A DNA stretch of 64,000 nt. Origin: Rhodobium gokarnense. GTDB taxonomy: Bacteria; Pseudomonadota; Alphaproteobacteria; Rhizobiales; Rhodobiaceae. The stretch lies in the NCBI RefSeq assembly GCF_025961475.1, contig NZ_JAOQNS010000016.1, positions 1-64,000 of the forward strand. Direction: 5' to 3'. A program made the translations under genes and the position numbers. This document shows positions 55,224-64,000 of this stretch, piece by piece; the stretch's first letter is position 1; every line of letters begins with the position of its first letter. The notes below the pieces were generated by a model, which saw only the letters and a list, made by a program, of their open reading frames with translations, did not search any database and was not told where the DNA came from.

Positions 55224-56053
55224 GTCATCGCGAGGAGGCCGAAAGGCCGACGCGGCGATCCAGAGCGGCTCGCTCGGAGTGCGCGGCTCTGGATCGCCGC
55301 GCTCGCGTTGCTCGCTCGCGATGACGGCGACGATTGTTGCTCCCGTTGCCCCAAACTCTCCCCGTCACCCCGGGCGGAGCGAAGCGGAGACCAGGGGCCT
55401 ATTGCCCCTTTCCGCACGGTAGCCCGCATCGGCCTCAGCACGATCCATCTTCCGGGCCAATGCCCCTACCCCCAAACCAACGGCATACCGCGTTGAGATG
55501 GACAATAGGCCCCGGCTCGGAGGCCGGGGTGACGGCAGTTGGTTTTGGCAGGCGGGAGCGTGCTGTCTTCTAAGACACCGAAAGGGCCCCGTCATCGCGA
55601 GGAGGCCGAAAGGCCGACGCGGCGATCCAGAGCGGCTTGCTCGGAGTGCGCGGCTCTGGATCGCCGCGCTCGCGTTGCTCGCTCGCGATGACGGCGACGA
55701 TTGTTGCTCCCGTTGTCCCGAACTCTCCCCGTCACCCCGGGCACAGCGAAGCGGAGACCCGGGGCCTATTGCCCCTTTCCGCACGGTAGCCCGCATCGGC
55801 CTCAGCACGATCCGTCTTCCGGGCCAATGCCCCCAACAGACGGCATACCGCGTTGAGATGGGCAATAGGCCCCGGCTCGGAGGCCGGGGTGACGGCAGTT
55901 GGTTTTGGCAGGCGGGAGCGTGCTGTCTTCTAAGACACCGAAAGGGCCCCGTCATCGCGAGGAGGCCGAAAGGCCGACGCGGCGATCCAGGGCAACAGGC
56001 TCGGAGCGTGCGGCCCCTGGATTGCCGCGCTCGCTTCGCTCACTCGAAATGAC
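55224..56053. repeat. Tandem array of palindromic repeats (A-B-A-B-A)
   Basis: Family A units lie at 55224-55325, 55591-55692 and 55951-56053 (the last diverged). Each has nested inverted arms: GTCATCGCGAG with CTCGCGATGAC outside, and CGCGGCGATCCAGAGC with GCTCTGGATCGCCGCG inside. Family B units lie at 55364-55533 and 55731-55893, bounded by GTCACCCCGG and CCGGGGTGAC. Sequence from about 55500 recurs at exactly +360 bp with very few changes, so part of the array is a recent tandem duplication. Confidence 0.9.
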
Positions 56054-56103
56054 AGCGGATGGGTGGGATCAAGATCCGCAATCGCTGAATCCGGCATGAG
56101 AAA

Positions 56104-56145
56104 CCAGAAAGAAGCCGCGGGGTCGCTCCCGCGGCTTCTTTCTGG
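56104..56145 (-). terminator. Strong terminator after the polymerase/ligase gene
   Basis: CCAGAAAGAAGCCGCGGG (56104-56121) and its exact complement at 56128-56145 make an 18-bp perfect stem with a 6-base loop. The arm ends in TTCTTTCTGG. It lies between the repeat array and the - arm and could serve both directions. Confidence 0.85.
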
Positions 56146-56200
56146 TGGTTCCTCAGTTCGCTGAAAGGCCGATCGCCATGAGACGCAAGGCGCGTTCTCG

Positions 56201-57592
56201 TCAGACGAGAACGGGACGGCTCGTGCGCACCGTCGCCTGAGCCGCAAAGAGCGGGCGGCGCGGCGGCCTCTGGCGGACCGGTTGCCAGCTCGGCGGCAGG
56301 GTTTCCTGGGCCGGGCCGTAGCGGGTCAGCGCCACGAAGGCGGCGTAGAAGGCGACGACCGTGCCGATGTAGTTGTGGTGGAGGATGGTGAACTCCATCG
56401 TCCCGCCGATCAGGAACACGGACAGGAGGATGACCAGCACCAGTCGCGAGCCCTCATCGACAGTACGATTGAAGATCGCGGCGCCGGCGATGAGGCAGAG
56501 GCCGGCGAGGAGCGCGAGGCCGACAAGGCCGAGCGAGACCAGCGCCTCGATGGCCGCGTTGTGGAAGGTGGCGGTCAGGAAGTAGCGGAAATGCTCCCAG
56601 AACTGCCAGGCCGGCGAAAACGGGTCGGCATCGAAGAAGCCGGTATAGCCGAAGCCGAGCACCGGACGCTCGGCGATGTTCTCGAATGCCAGCCGCCAGA
56701 GATCGGTGCGGCCGGTGAAGGTCGCGTCGCGGCCGAGGACGTCGATCGCCGCGCCCGAGCCGATCACCGGCAGGGCCATGATTGCGAAAAAGAACAGGAT
56801 GACCATGGCAAACGCCAAGAGCGCCCGATAGGGCCCGGAAAGGCGCAACAGGACCGAGGCCGGCGCCAGCAACACGACGATGAGGACCGCGGTCGCCGAG
56901 CTGGTCAGCACCAGGGCGCCGAGCGCCATCAGGCCGACGGAGTAGCGCCAGAACGCGCCGATGCCGATCAGCTTGCCGTTGAAGGCGAGCAAAAAGGTGC
57001 TGGCAAAGACGAAGCCGGCGAAGTTCTTCGACGCCATGACGCCGCGGAATTCCCACCCGTCGACCCAGCCGCCGCCATAGCGCGGCTGCAGCACCTGATC
57101 GGGCGCGGCGACATAGAGGACCAGCGAGGCGAATAGGCAGAAGGCCGTGACGCGGAAATAAATCCTGAGCACCTCGGCCGGGCGGAAATGCACCGAAAGC
57201 ACATAGGAGGCAATGACCAGATAGGTGAGCACGACGGTGTTGGTCACGGTCATCTTGGTGCCGACCGACCACAGCGCCGACAGGGCGGCAACGCCCGGAA
57301 TGATCATCCCGGCAAGGAACTGCCAGCCGAGGCCGCGAGAGAGCGCGGAATAGAGCAGCAAGAGAAGCGCGATGCCGTACTGGGCCGCGAAAATCGCCAG
57401 ATAGACCGGGTTGCTGGCCGCCGAGTCGCGCGTGGTCATGCCTTCCTGGACCTTGTCGGCGAACAGGAACTGGAACGACTGGGTGGCAAAGATGATGAGG
57501 AGCACGGCAAGGATGGCTGCGAGCGTGCGCTCCCAGGCCTGCGAGGCGGCCGGGTTGGCAATTCTGCAGTCGGCGGTCGCGTAGGCGGTCAT
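56201..57592 (-). CDS. O-antigen polymerase/ligase-type membrane protein (Wzy candidate)
   Basis: This 463-aa inner-membrane protein has 11-12 helices and the Wzy_C region with the periplasmic loop. LGRDATFTGRTDLWRLAFEN is the conserved GRxxLW block, then RPVLGFGYTGFF and ATFHNAAIEALVSLGLVGLA with the conserved histidine. In this locus it most likely polymerises repeat units in the periplasm. AGGAG precedes the ATG at 57592. It is the last gene of the - arm, after the Wzc-like gene. Confidence 0.88.
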   Translation of the reverse strand: MTAYATADCRIANPAASQAWERTLAAILAVLLIIFATQSFQFLFADKVQEGMTTRDSAASNPVYLAIFAAQYGIALLLLLYSALSRGLGWQFLAGMIIPGVAALSALWSVGTKMTVTNTVVLTYLVIASYVLSVHFRPAEVLRIYFRVTAFCLFASLVLYVAAPDQVLQPRYGGGWVDGWEFRGVMASKNFAGFVFASTFLLAFNGKLIGIGAFWRYSVGLMALGALVLTSSATAVLIVVLLAPASVLLRLSGPYRALLAFAMVILFFFAIMALPVIGSGAAIDVLGRDATFTGRTDLWRLAFENIAERPVLGFGYTGFFDADPFSPAWQFWEHFRYFLTATFHNAAIEALVSLGLVGLALLAGLCLIAGAAIFNRTVDEGSRLVLVILLSVFLIGGTMEFTILHHNYIGTVVAFYAAFVALTRYGPAQETLPPSWQPVRQRPPRRPLFAAQATVRTSRPVLV

Positions 57593-57643
57593 CGTCCGTC
57601 TCTCCTGCCCTTGCGGCAATGCGTGGCGGTCAGGACCCGAAAG

Positions 57644-59785
57644 TCATTCGGCCGCATCGACGACGAAGACGCTGCCGTTCCGCTTGCCCGGGCGGGCGCG
57701 CAGGTTCGCGGCGGAGCGCTTCAGGGTCGCCTCGTCGACTTCGCCGGAGCGAATGACGAGGCAGGAAGCGTCGGCGCTTTCGCTGAACGGGGCAAGCGCA
57801 TCGCTGCGTCCCCCGATCGGACCGTCGATGACGATCAGGCTGACGTCGGGCAGCCGGCGCATCACCGCATTCTTGATCTTGTCGGCGGTCAGCGACGACG
57901 ACCAGTCGAAGCCGGAGGTGCGGCCGGCCGGCAGGATCATGACGAGGCCGCCCGGATCGAGCACCAGCGCGTCCTGCAGCCGGGCCTTGCCGCCCACCAC
58001 ATCGAAGAAGCCGATCTCGGGGTCGTCGACGCGCAACGCGCTGAGCGTGCGCCGCGTGGCATCGCCGTCGACCAGGAGAACCTTCTCGCCGCGGCGGGCA
58101 GCCGCCAGCGCCAGGTTGAAGGCGACGGTCGTCTTGCCGTGGTTGAGGCCCGGCGAGGTCACCAGCACGGTCTTGACGTCGCCGCCCGGACCGTAGGGGC
58201 GCAGATTCTCCAGGAGATCGCCGATGGCGAGCGCAGTCGGCGACAGCGGATCGTCGGCGACGAATTCCGGCAGGCCCTCGTCGGAGGAATGGCTCGGATA
58301 GATCGGGATCGAGGCCAGGAGCGGCAGGTTGGAGATCTGGCTGATCTGTTCCGGCGAGGAGATGCGGGTCGACAACGCCTCGCGGCCGAAGGCGAGCATG
58401 GTGCCGACGCCGGCGCCGGCAAAAAGGCCGAGCAGAACGATCAGGATCGAGCCCGGGCCGTCGGGCCGCATCGGCACGATAGCGCGCGAGACGATGCGGG
58501 CGGCCGTGGTGTCGACGCGCTGCTGTTCCGACAGCTCGCGGGCGCGGACCAGGAACGCCTCGTAGACGGCGCGCTTGGCATCGGCGTCGCGCTGCAGTTC
58601 GCGCAGGCGCACCATGGCGTCGTTGGTGCGGTGGGTGCCGGATTTCAGGGTCTCGATGCGGGCACGGACCATGTCCTCATGGGACTTGGCGCGCTCGTAG
58701 TCGGCCTCGGTGGCAGCCGCGATGCGGTTCAGCTCGCCGACGATCTGGCGGCGCGCGGAATCGATCTCGGCCTTGGCCGCCTGCATGCGCGGGTGGCTCG
58801 GCAGGAGCTGGGCCGACAGGGCCTCGCGGCGCTGGACGGCGGCGCCGTAGCGGTCGCGCAGCCGGGTGATGGTCTGCGAGGTGATCGCCTCCGGCAGCGG
58901 CTGGGACATGTCGCCGGTGTTCTTGATGCGGCGCACCTGCTCCAGCTTGGAGAGCGCCGTCGCCGTCTGGTTGGAGGCCTGGGTCAGGAGCTGGTTGGCC
59001 TGGGAGAGTTCCTGCTCGTTGATCAGCGAGCCGGTGGAGGAGACGATGTTGTGCTCATATTTGTACTGCTCGACCGCTTCTTCCGCAGCGCTCAGCTGCT
59101 GGCGCAGCTCATCGAGCCGGCCGGTGAGCATCTCCGAGGCGCGACCGGCAAGGCCGGACTGGGCGTCGGCTTCGGAATTGATGTAGACGTCGGCGATCGC
59201 ATTGGCGAGCCGGGCGGACTTCGCGCCGTCCTTGGTCTTGACGTTGAGTTCGACGATATAGGAGCGCTTCGGGCGCTGGGTGCGCACGGCCTCCTGCAGA
59301 TTGTAGAGCGCCTTGATCTCCGGCTGGATCGAGCGCCCGCCGCCGGCAAGGCTTCCGAGGAAGCCGGCAATGGTCGCAACCGGGCCGCGGCCGCCGACGA
59401 ATTCCTTGTCTTCGCCCAGATGCTCGCGCGCGACCACCTTGGCCAGGACGTCGTTCGACGTCATCACCCGCATCTGGCTTTCCACCATGGCGATGCCGCC
59501 GTCATTGGTTTCCGACGTCGGCGTGATCTCGCGGTCGACGACCTGGAGGCCGCGCGGATTGATCAGGATCCGCGACATGGCAACGTAGTTGCGTTCCCGG
59601 CCGAAGGCGTAGACGGCGGCGATGGTGGCAAAGATGAGCGCCGTGATGACGACGGTGCGCCGGTGCCGCCACAGGATGGTGACGACGTCGCCGATGCCGA
59701 ACATCGGCTGGCGCGGCTCGGCATAGACCTGCGGCATGTGGGCAACCGGAAGGGCCATCTGGCTGTTCGGCGGAAAACTGTTCAT
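57644..59785 (-). CDS. Wzc/ExoP-like polysaccharide co-polymerase without a tyrosine tail
   Basis: This 713-aa protein controls chain length and export. A Wzz domain with two membrane helices (about 38-57 and 440-460) encloses a long periplasmic coiled-coil region (about 200-420). The cytoplasmic ATPase-like domain has SPGLNHGKTTVAFNLALAAA as Walker [14 protein letters not shown] as Walker A' and VSLIVIDGPIGG as Walker B. The end (GSVFVVDAAE) lacks the tyrosine cluster that BY-kinases autophosphorylate. Kinase activity is therefore doubtful, but the co-polymerase role stands. Confidence 0.9.
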   Translation of the reverse strand: MNSFPPNSQMALPVAHMPQVYAEPRQPMFGIGDVVTILWRHRRTVVITALIFATIAAVYAFGRERNYVAMSRILINPRGLQVVDREITPTSETNDGGIAMVESQMRVMTSNDVLAKVVAREHLGEDKEFVGGRGPVATIAGFLGSLAGGGRSIQPEIKALYNLQEAVRTQRPKRSYIVELNVKTKDGAKSARLANAIADVYINSEADAQSGLAGRASEMLTGRLDELRQQLSAAEEAVEQYKYEHNIVSSTGSLINEQELSQANQLLTQASNQTATALSKLEQVRRIKNTGDMSQPLPEAITSQTITRLRDRYGAAVQRREALSAQLLPSHPRMQAAKAEIDSARRQIVGELNRIAAATEADYERAKSHEDMVRARIETLKSGTHRTNDAMVRLRELQRDADAKRAVYEAFLVRARELSEQQRVDTTAARIVSRAIVPMRPDGPGSILIVLLGLFAGAGVGTMLAFGREALSTRISSPEQISQISNLPLLASIPIYPSHSSDEGLPEFVADDPLSPTALAIGDLLENLRPYGPGGDVKTVLVTSPGLNHGKTTVAFNLALAAARRGEKVLLVDGDATRRTLSALRVDDPEIGFFDVVGGKARLQDALVLDPGGLVMILPAGRTSGFDWSSSLTADKIKNAVMRRLPDVSLIVIDGPIGGRSDALAPFSESADASCLVIRSGEVDEATLKRSAANLRARPGKRNGSVFVVDAAE

Positions 59786-59934
59786 GGCGCTATCACCGTC
59801 GGATCGGGGGACAGAGTGTCCGGTCGAGGCTCTTACCGCGGCCGATTTCTGTCCCGTTTTGAGGCAACCGGCCGATTTCAGGCCGGGTTACCACTGGTTT
59901 TGCAAGAAGCGCGCCGCGGCGGCGGCACGGGCTT

Positions 59935-60738
59935 TCAGGCAAAATTCTCCGCATCTCTCGGCTCGATGCCGCGGTCGGCGTAACGGGCAAGGCCGAGAGC
60001 CTGGGCGGCGAGCATCGTCAGATAGGCGGGATTGAGGAGGAGGTAGCGGCGCCACAGGCGCTTCGGCTCACGGCTCAGCCGGTAGGCCCATTCAAGGCCC
60101 CGGTCCTGGAACCAGCGCGGTGCCTGGGCGAGGAGCCCGGCATGGAAATCGAAGGCGGCGCCGACGGCGATCGCCGGCATGTCGAGGAGCCTGGCATATT
60201 CATAGGCCCAGACCTCCTGGCGCGGGCAGCCGAGGCCGACGAAGACGAGCCTTGCCCCGCTCTCGCGGATTTCCTCGGCGATCGCCTCCTTTTCCTCCGC
60301 CGTGCTCTTTCTAAAAAGCGACGGGCGGGCACCGGCGATGACGAGGCCGGGGAAGCGGTCGGTCAGGCGCTCCTGCAGGCGCTCCAGCACCTCCGGCTTG
60401 CTGCCGTAGAGGTAGATCGGAAGATTTTCACGCGCGGCGCGCTCGCAGAGCCGCAGGGTCAATTCCGGTCCGTAGACGCGGTCCTTCAGCCTGGTGCGGT
60501 GCAGGAGGTTCAGCGCCCAGCGCACCGGCTGGCCGTCCGGCGTGATGACATCGAAGCTGTTGAGGCGGTAGCGGTGGCGCGCATCGAGCACGCCGGTCAT
60601 GACGCCGTGGACGGCGAGCGCCGCCACCTTGAAGCCGCGGCGCGCCCGCGCTGCGCGGATGATGGCCTCGACGGCGCCGTCATAGTCGACAACGCTGACG
60701 CCGACGCCAAGAACGTTCTTCTTGCCGTTATCGATCAT
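59935..60738 (-). CDS. WecG/TagA/CpsF family glycosyltransferase (GT26)
   Basis: This 267-aa cytoplasmic glycosyltransferase has the family blocks [16 protein letters not shown] (about 83-98), [46 protein letters not shown] and [16 protein letters not shown]26 enzymes add the second sugar (for example ManNAc-type) to the lipid-linked primer. It lies 54 bp downstream of the epimerase gene and belongs to the - arm. Confidence 0.93.
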   Translation of the reverse strand: MIDNGKKNVLGVGVSVVDYDGAVEAIIRAARARRGFKVAALAVHGVMTGVLDARHRYRLNSFDVITPDGQPVRWALNLLHRTRLKDRVYGPELTLRLCERAARENLPIYLYGSKPEVLERLQERLTDRFPGLVIAGARPSLFRKSTAEEKEAIAEEIRESGARLVFVGLGCPRQEVWAYEYARLLDMPAIAVGAAFDFHAGLLAQAPRWFQDRGLEWAYRLSREPKRLWRRYLLLNPAYLTMLAAQALGLARYADRGIEPRDAENFA

Positions 60739-60792
60739 GGTCTTTTGCCTGTTGGAGGACGGGCGCGAGGCCCTTGCGGGTGGAGGCCCCGA

Positions 60793-61869
60793 TCAGGAGG
60801 CCTCGCGCCAGCGGTCGCGGTTGACGACGTAGATTTCCTCAAGGATGGCGGCGACGTCGTAGTCGCGCTTCCAGTCCGGATAGTGCGCCTCGAAGCGGCG
60901 CGTATCCGAAATCCACCAGATGTGGTCGCCCATCCGGTTGGTTTCCGAATAGCTGTGGTTGAGCCTCAGACCGGTGATGTCCTCGCAAAGGCGGATCGCC
61001 TCCAGCATGGAGCAGTTGGAGAAGCGCCCGCCGCCCATGTTGTAGACCTCGCCGGAGCGCGGCTTTTCGAAGAAATGCCAGAAGGCGTTCACCAGGTCGT
61101 TGGAATGGATGTTGTCGCGGACCTGCTTGCCGCCATAGCCGAAGACGGTATAGGGCGCGCCGGTCGCCGTGCACTTCATCAGATAGGCGAGGAAGCCGTG
61201 AAGCTGCGTGCCGCTATGGGCCGGCCCGGTCAGGCAGCCGCCGCGGAAGCAGGCGGTCTTCATGCCGAAATAGCGGCCGTATTCCTGCACCAGCATGTCG
61301 GCGGCCACCTTGGAGGCGCCGAACAGGCTGTGCATGGACTGGTCGATGGTCATGGTCTCGTCGATGCCGTGGGCAAAGAAGGGATGGCTCTCGTCGATCT
61401 CCCAGCGCTCGGCCTTTTCCACGAGCGGCAGGCCGTTCGGCGTATCGCCATAGACCTTGTTGGTGGAGGTGAAGATGAACGGCACCTCCGGGCAGTGCTT
61501 GCGGGTCAGTTCCAGCAGAACCAGGGTGCCGTTGGCGTTGATCGTGAAATCCGTCAACGGCTCCTTGGCGGCCCAGTCGTGGGACGGCTGGGCGGCGGTG
61601 TGGATGATCAGGCAGAGATCGTTCGCCAGTTCCTCAAAGAGCGCACCCATCGCCGCCTCGTCGCGGATGTCGGCATTGACGTGGCGGTAGGTCGGCAGGT
61701 CGGCCGCGAGACGGTTGCGGTTCCACTCGGTCGAGGCGTCGGCGCCGAACAGATATTTCCGCATGTCGTTGTCGATGCCGACGATGCGATGGCCGCGGTC
61801 GGCGAAGAACCGGGCCGCCTCGGAACCGATGAGGCCGGCCGAGCCGGTGATGAGGACGACGTTGCGCAT
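60793..61869 (-). CDS. NAD-dependent sugar epimerase, CDP-paratose/tyvelose-epimerase-like, Tyr replaced by Phe
   Basis: This 358-aa extended SDR opens [20 protein letters not shown] and shows [19 protein letters not shown], as in CDP-paratose 2-epimerase relatives. The usual YxxxK catalytic pair reads F183-GAS-K187 in [12 protein letters not shown], so the tyrosine is missing. I have a memory of homologues with the same LFGASK text, so it may be a family trait and not damage. The substrate is unknown. It lies in the - arm between uxs and the GT26 gene. Confidence 0.85.
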   Translation of the reverse strand: MRNVVLITGSAGLIGSEAARFFADRGHRIVGIDNDMRKYLFGADASTEWNRNRLAADLPTYRHVNADIRDEAAMGALFEELANDLCLIIHTAAQPSHDWAAKEPLTDFTINANGTLVLLELTRKHCPEVPFIFTSTNKVYGDTPNGLPLVEKAERWEIDESHPFFAHGIDETMTIDQSMHSLFGASKVAADMLVQEYGRYFGMKTACFRGGCLTGPAHSGTQLHGFLAYLMKCTATGAPYTVFGYGGKQVRDNIHSNDLVNAFWHFFEKPRSGEVYNMGGGRFSNCSMLEAIRLCEDITGLRLNHSYSETNRMGDHIWWISDTRRFEAHYPDWKRDYDVAAILEEIYVVNRDRWREAS

Positions 61870-61920
61870 GGGTGCGATCTCCGGAAGAAAGTTGAAGCGG
61901 GACGGGCCGGACGGGGCCGC

Positions 61921-62928
<1,008 letters not shown>

Positions 62929-63099
62929 CGTGGATCGCCTCCCGCGCGGGGTTTGAAGAAGTTCCCGAATTGCGAGACCGCAATCCGCTCGGCGTCCTCA
63001 ATGCAGGCCACGTGCCAGGGCGTTCTGTGCGAAACCGGCCGAAAGTGTTAACTTGTGTCTTATTTTGACGCCCGGCCGTACCGATTTTAGAAGCAAGCC

Positions 63100-63110
63100 G
63101 TTAACCTTAT
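63100..63110 (-). promoter_or_regulatory. AAGGTTAAC motif upstream of the exopolysaccharide - arm
   Basis: Read towards the UXS gene the sequence is ATAAGGTTAAC, 171 bp before its start. It is nearly identical to ATAAGGTTAAT (45789-45799) before the + arm, at a nearly equal distance and in the same orientation to its gene. Confidence 0.45.
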
Positions 63111-63140
63111 GGGGGCTAGGTTTCGTCTTCCCTCCCCCGA

Positions 63141-63641
63141 TTGCGGACGCTACCGTTGCGCTTTCAAGACGATATTCTGCCCCGGCTCGGACCATGGATC
63201 CGGCCGTTCCTGAAGCGATACTGGCTGGTCTCGCGGGGCATGACGCTCGGCGTGCGCGGCGCCGTCTTCGACGGCGACGGCCGGGTGTTCCTCATCCGCC
63301 ATACCTATGTGCCTGGCTGGCACCTGCCCGGCGGCGGCGTCGATCTCGGCGAGACCGTGCGCCAGGCGCTCGACAAGGAACTGCGCGAGGAAGGCAACAT
63401 CCGGCTCCTCGGCGAACCGCAGCTCTTTGCCGTCTACCACAATGTGCGCATCTACCGCCGCGACCATGTGGTGCTGTTCGTCGCGCGCCAGTGGGAGCAG
63501 CCGGAGGCGCCGGTGCCGAATGCGGAAATCGCCGAGCATGGCTGGTTTCAGCTCGACGCCCTTCCGGCCGAGACCTCGCCGGCGACGCGGCGGCGGCTCG
63601 ACGAGATCGCCGGCGATCAGCCGCCGGCCGCGGTCTGGTGA
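63141..63641 (+). CDS. NUDIX hydrolase
   Basis: This 166-aa protein has the Nudix box G-x5-E-x7-REUxEExGU visible as GGGVDLGETVRQALDKELREEG (here given in two parts: GGGVDLGETVRQAL and DKELREEG), near residues 64-85. It hydrolyses a nucleoside diphosphate linked to another group; the substrate is unknown. No ATG precedes the domain closely. The called start is a TTG at 63141, and TTG 63156 or ATG 63240 are alternatives. It is convergent with the partial gene at the right edge. Confidence 0.85.
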   Translation: MRTLPLRFQDDILPRLGPWIRPFLKRYWLVSRGMTLGVRGAVFDGDGRVFLIRHTYVPGWHLPGGGVDLGETVRQALDKELREEGNIRLLGEPQLFAVYHNVRIYRRDHVVLFVARQWEQPEAPVPNAEIAEHGWFQLDALPAETSPATRRRLDEIAGDQPPAAVW

Positions 63642-63651
63642 CGACCGCCGA

Positions 63652-64000
63652 TCAGACGTCGGCGTCCGGCTTCACCGCATCGACGATGATCGAGGTATAG
63701 AGGAGCCGGCCGCCGCGGTTGCGGGCATCGAAGCGGGCCGAGCGGAACACCATGCCGTCTTCGGGCGACCAGTCCGCCGCGTGGAACGTGCCGGCGTCGT
63801 CGTAATATTCCAGCAGGCGCACGTCGAACCCGACGTCTTCAAGGAGGGCCGTCAGGGACCGGTGGGTGAAGAGGACCTTGTGGTCGTCGGCGGCCGGACC
63901 CGTGCCGCCGACCCTGACCTTTTCGATATAGGCGGGATCGGGATGGCAGCCGTCCGGCACGGCAATCCGCAGATGTCCGCCCGGTGCCATGTGCTCAAAG
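63652..64000 (-). CDS. C-terminal part of a SAM-methyltransferase-like protein (cut by the window edge)
   Basis: About 116 C-terminal residues are visible. They contain FEHMAPGGHLRIAVPDGCHP, YIEKVRVGGTGP, DDHKVLFTHRSLTALLEDVG and FRSARFDARN. The phrase LRIAVPDG...DHKVLF...L..LLE..GF is typical of a group of predicted class I methyltransferases in polysaccharide regions. The SAM-binding part lies beyond the right edge, so this rests on the C-terminal pattern alone. It may belong to the neighbouring polysaccharide locus. Confidence 0.65.
   Translation of the reverse strand, partial: FEHMAPGGHLRIAVPDGCHPDPAYIEKVRVGGTGPAADDHKVLFTHRSLTALLEDVGFDVRLLEYYDDAGTFHAADWSPEDGMVFRSARFDARNRGGRLLYTSIIVDAVKPDADV

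Larger units (their letters stand above)
55196..56200. other. 1-kb non-coding meeting point of the two polysaccharide arms
   Basis: The stretch is almost entirely palindromic repeats (55224-56053) plus a terminator (56104-56145). Open frames through it repeat the same peptide (containing HREEAERPTRRS-like text) in each repeat copy, which marks them as by-products of the repeats and not genes. Confidence 0.85.

Noticed and set aside
55498-56052. 184-codon open frame in the repeat array
   Set aside because: It encodes the same peptide twice because it crosses repeated palindromes. No start signal or family was seen.
57644-59785. Bacterial tyrosine kinase annotation for the Wzc-like protein
   Set aside because: The C-terminal tyrosine cluster is missing and Walker A is altered, so kinase activity is not supported by sequence.
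57188-59983. 931-codon open frame on the + strand opposite the Wzc-like and ligase genes
   Set aside because: It is antisense to two well-recognised genes. Its sequence is arginine/glycine-rich without family resemblance, as expected for high-GC shadow frames. The same applies to long frames at 17669-19891, 46273-48522 and 9810-11216.

Overview
The window is GC-rich DNA, densely coded on both strands, from an alphaproteobacterium. The gene content points to the Hyphomicrobiales (Rhizobiales): a class I PHA synthase, class II FBPase (glpX) next to hom and recJ, the rplM-rpsI / thioesterase / enoyl-CoA hydratase / metZ neighbourhood, a ctaA-DUF2842 pair, a GTTC-N7-GTTC SOS box, and taurine genes under a MocR-type TauR. 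I do not try to name a genus. No rRNA, complete tRNA or CRISPR array was seen.

Layout. (1) 1-3530 is mobile or accessory: a two-gene excisionase unit, a convergent P4-type tyrosine integrase, a phage-type DUF551-like gene, an AT-richer spacer with short repeats and a tRNA-tail-like hairpin, and an Mrr-type restriction endonuclease. (2) 3571-6690 holds an SDR enzyme divergent from soxR with a clear soxbox, then an NSS-family sodium symporter flanked by a diverged direct repeat. (3) 6715-14797 is a taurine or related sulfonate block: tauABC, an omega-amino-acid:pyruvate aminotransferase, tauR, a short pta and a TauE-type sulfite exporter. No xsc is present. (4) 15133-21493 is a six-gene, same-strand operon for corrinoid-dependent methyl transfer: corrinoid protein, DUF1638, a virulence-factor-family protein, methyl-THF methyltransferase, a [2Fe-2S]/ASKHA corrinoid reactivator and a non-pyrrolysine MttB homologue. 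It is divergent from tauE, and a tandem TGTCGC repeat lies in the shared intergenic region. (5) 21525-43780 is mostly core metabolism (recJ, glpX, hom, an AlaC-like aminotransferase, phaC, argC, speB, rpsI-rplM, thioesterase, metZ, ctaA). Accessory pieces interrupt it: an apparently SOS-controlled thpR, an orphan OpuAC binding protein coupled to an L,D-transpeptidase, two tiny membrane proteins, an enoyl-CoA hydratase/CoA-binding fusion and an orphan membrane protein. (6) 44488-62928 is an exopolysaccharide locus with two head-on arms. The + arm (45961-55195) carries the initiating phosphosugar transferase, an NDP-sugar epimerase, a nucleotidyltransferase, a DegT aminotransferase, two GT4 glycosyltransferases, a deacetylase and a flippase. 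The - arm (62928-56201) carries UDP-glucuronate decarboxylase, a second epimerase, a WecG-type transferase, a Wzc-like co-polymerase and a polymerase/ligase. The arms meet over about 1 kb of tandem palindromic repeats whose relatives also occur at 42450 and 44241. (7) The right edge has a NUDIX hydrolase and a truncated methyltransferase-like gene.

How the parts could fit together. TauABC would import a sulfonate, the aminotransferase would deaminate it, and Pta and TauE would handle acetyl phosphate and sulfite. The adjacent corrinoid operon would strip methyl groups from a quaternary or methylated amine onto tetrahydrofolate. The polysaccharide locus encodes a Wzx/Wzy-type pathway that probably includes xylose, because of the UXS homologue.
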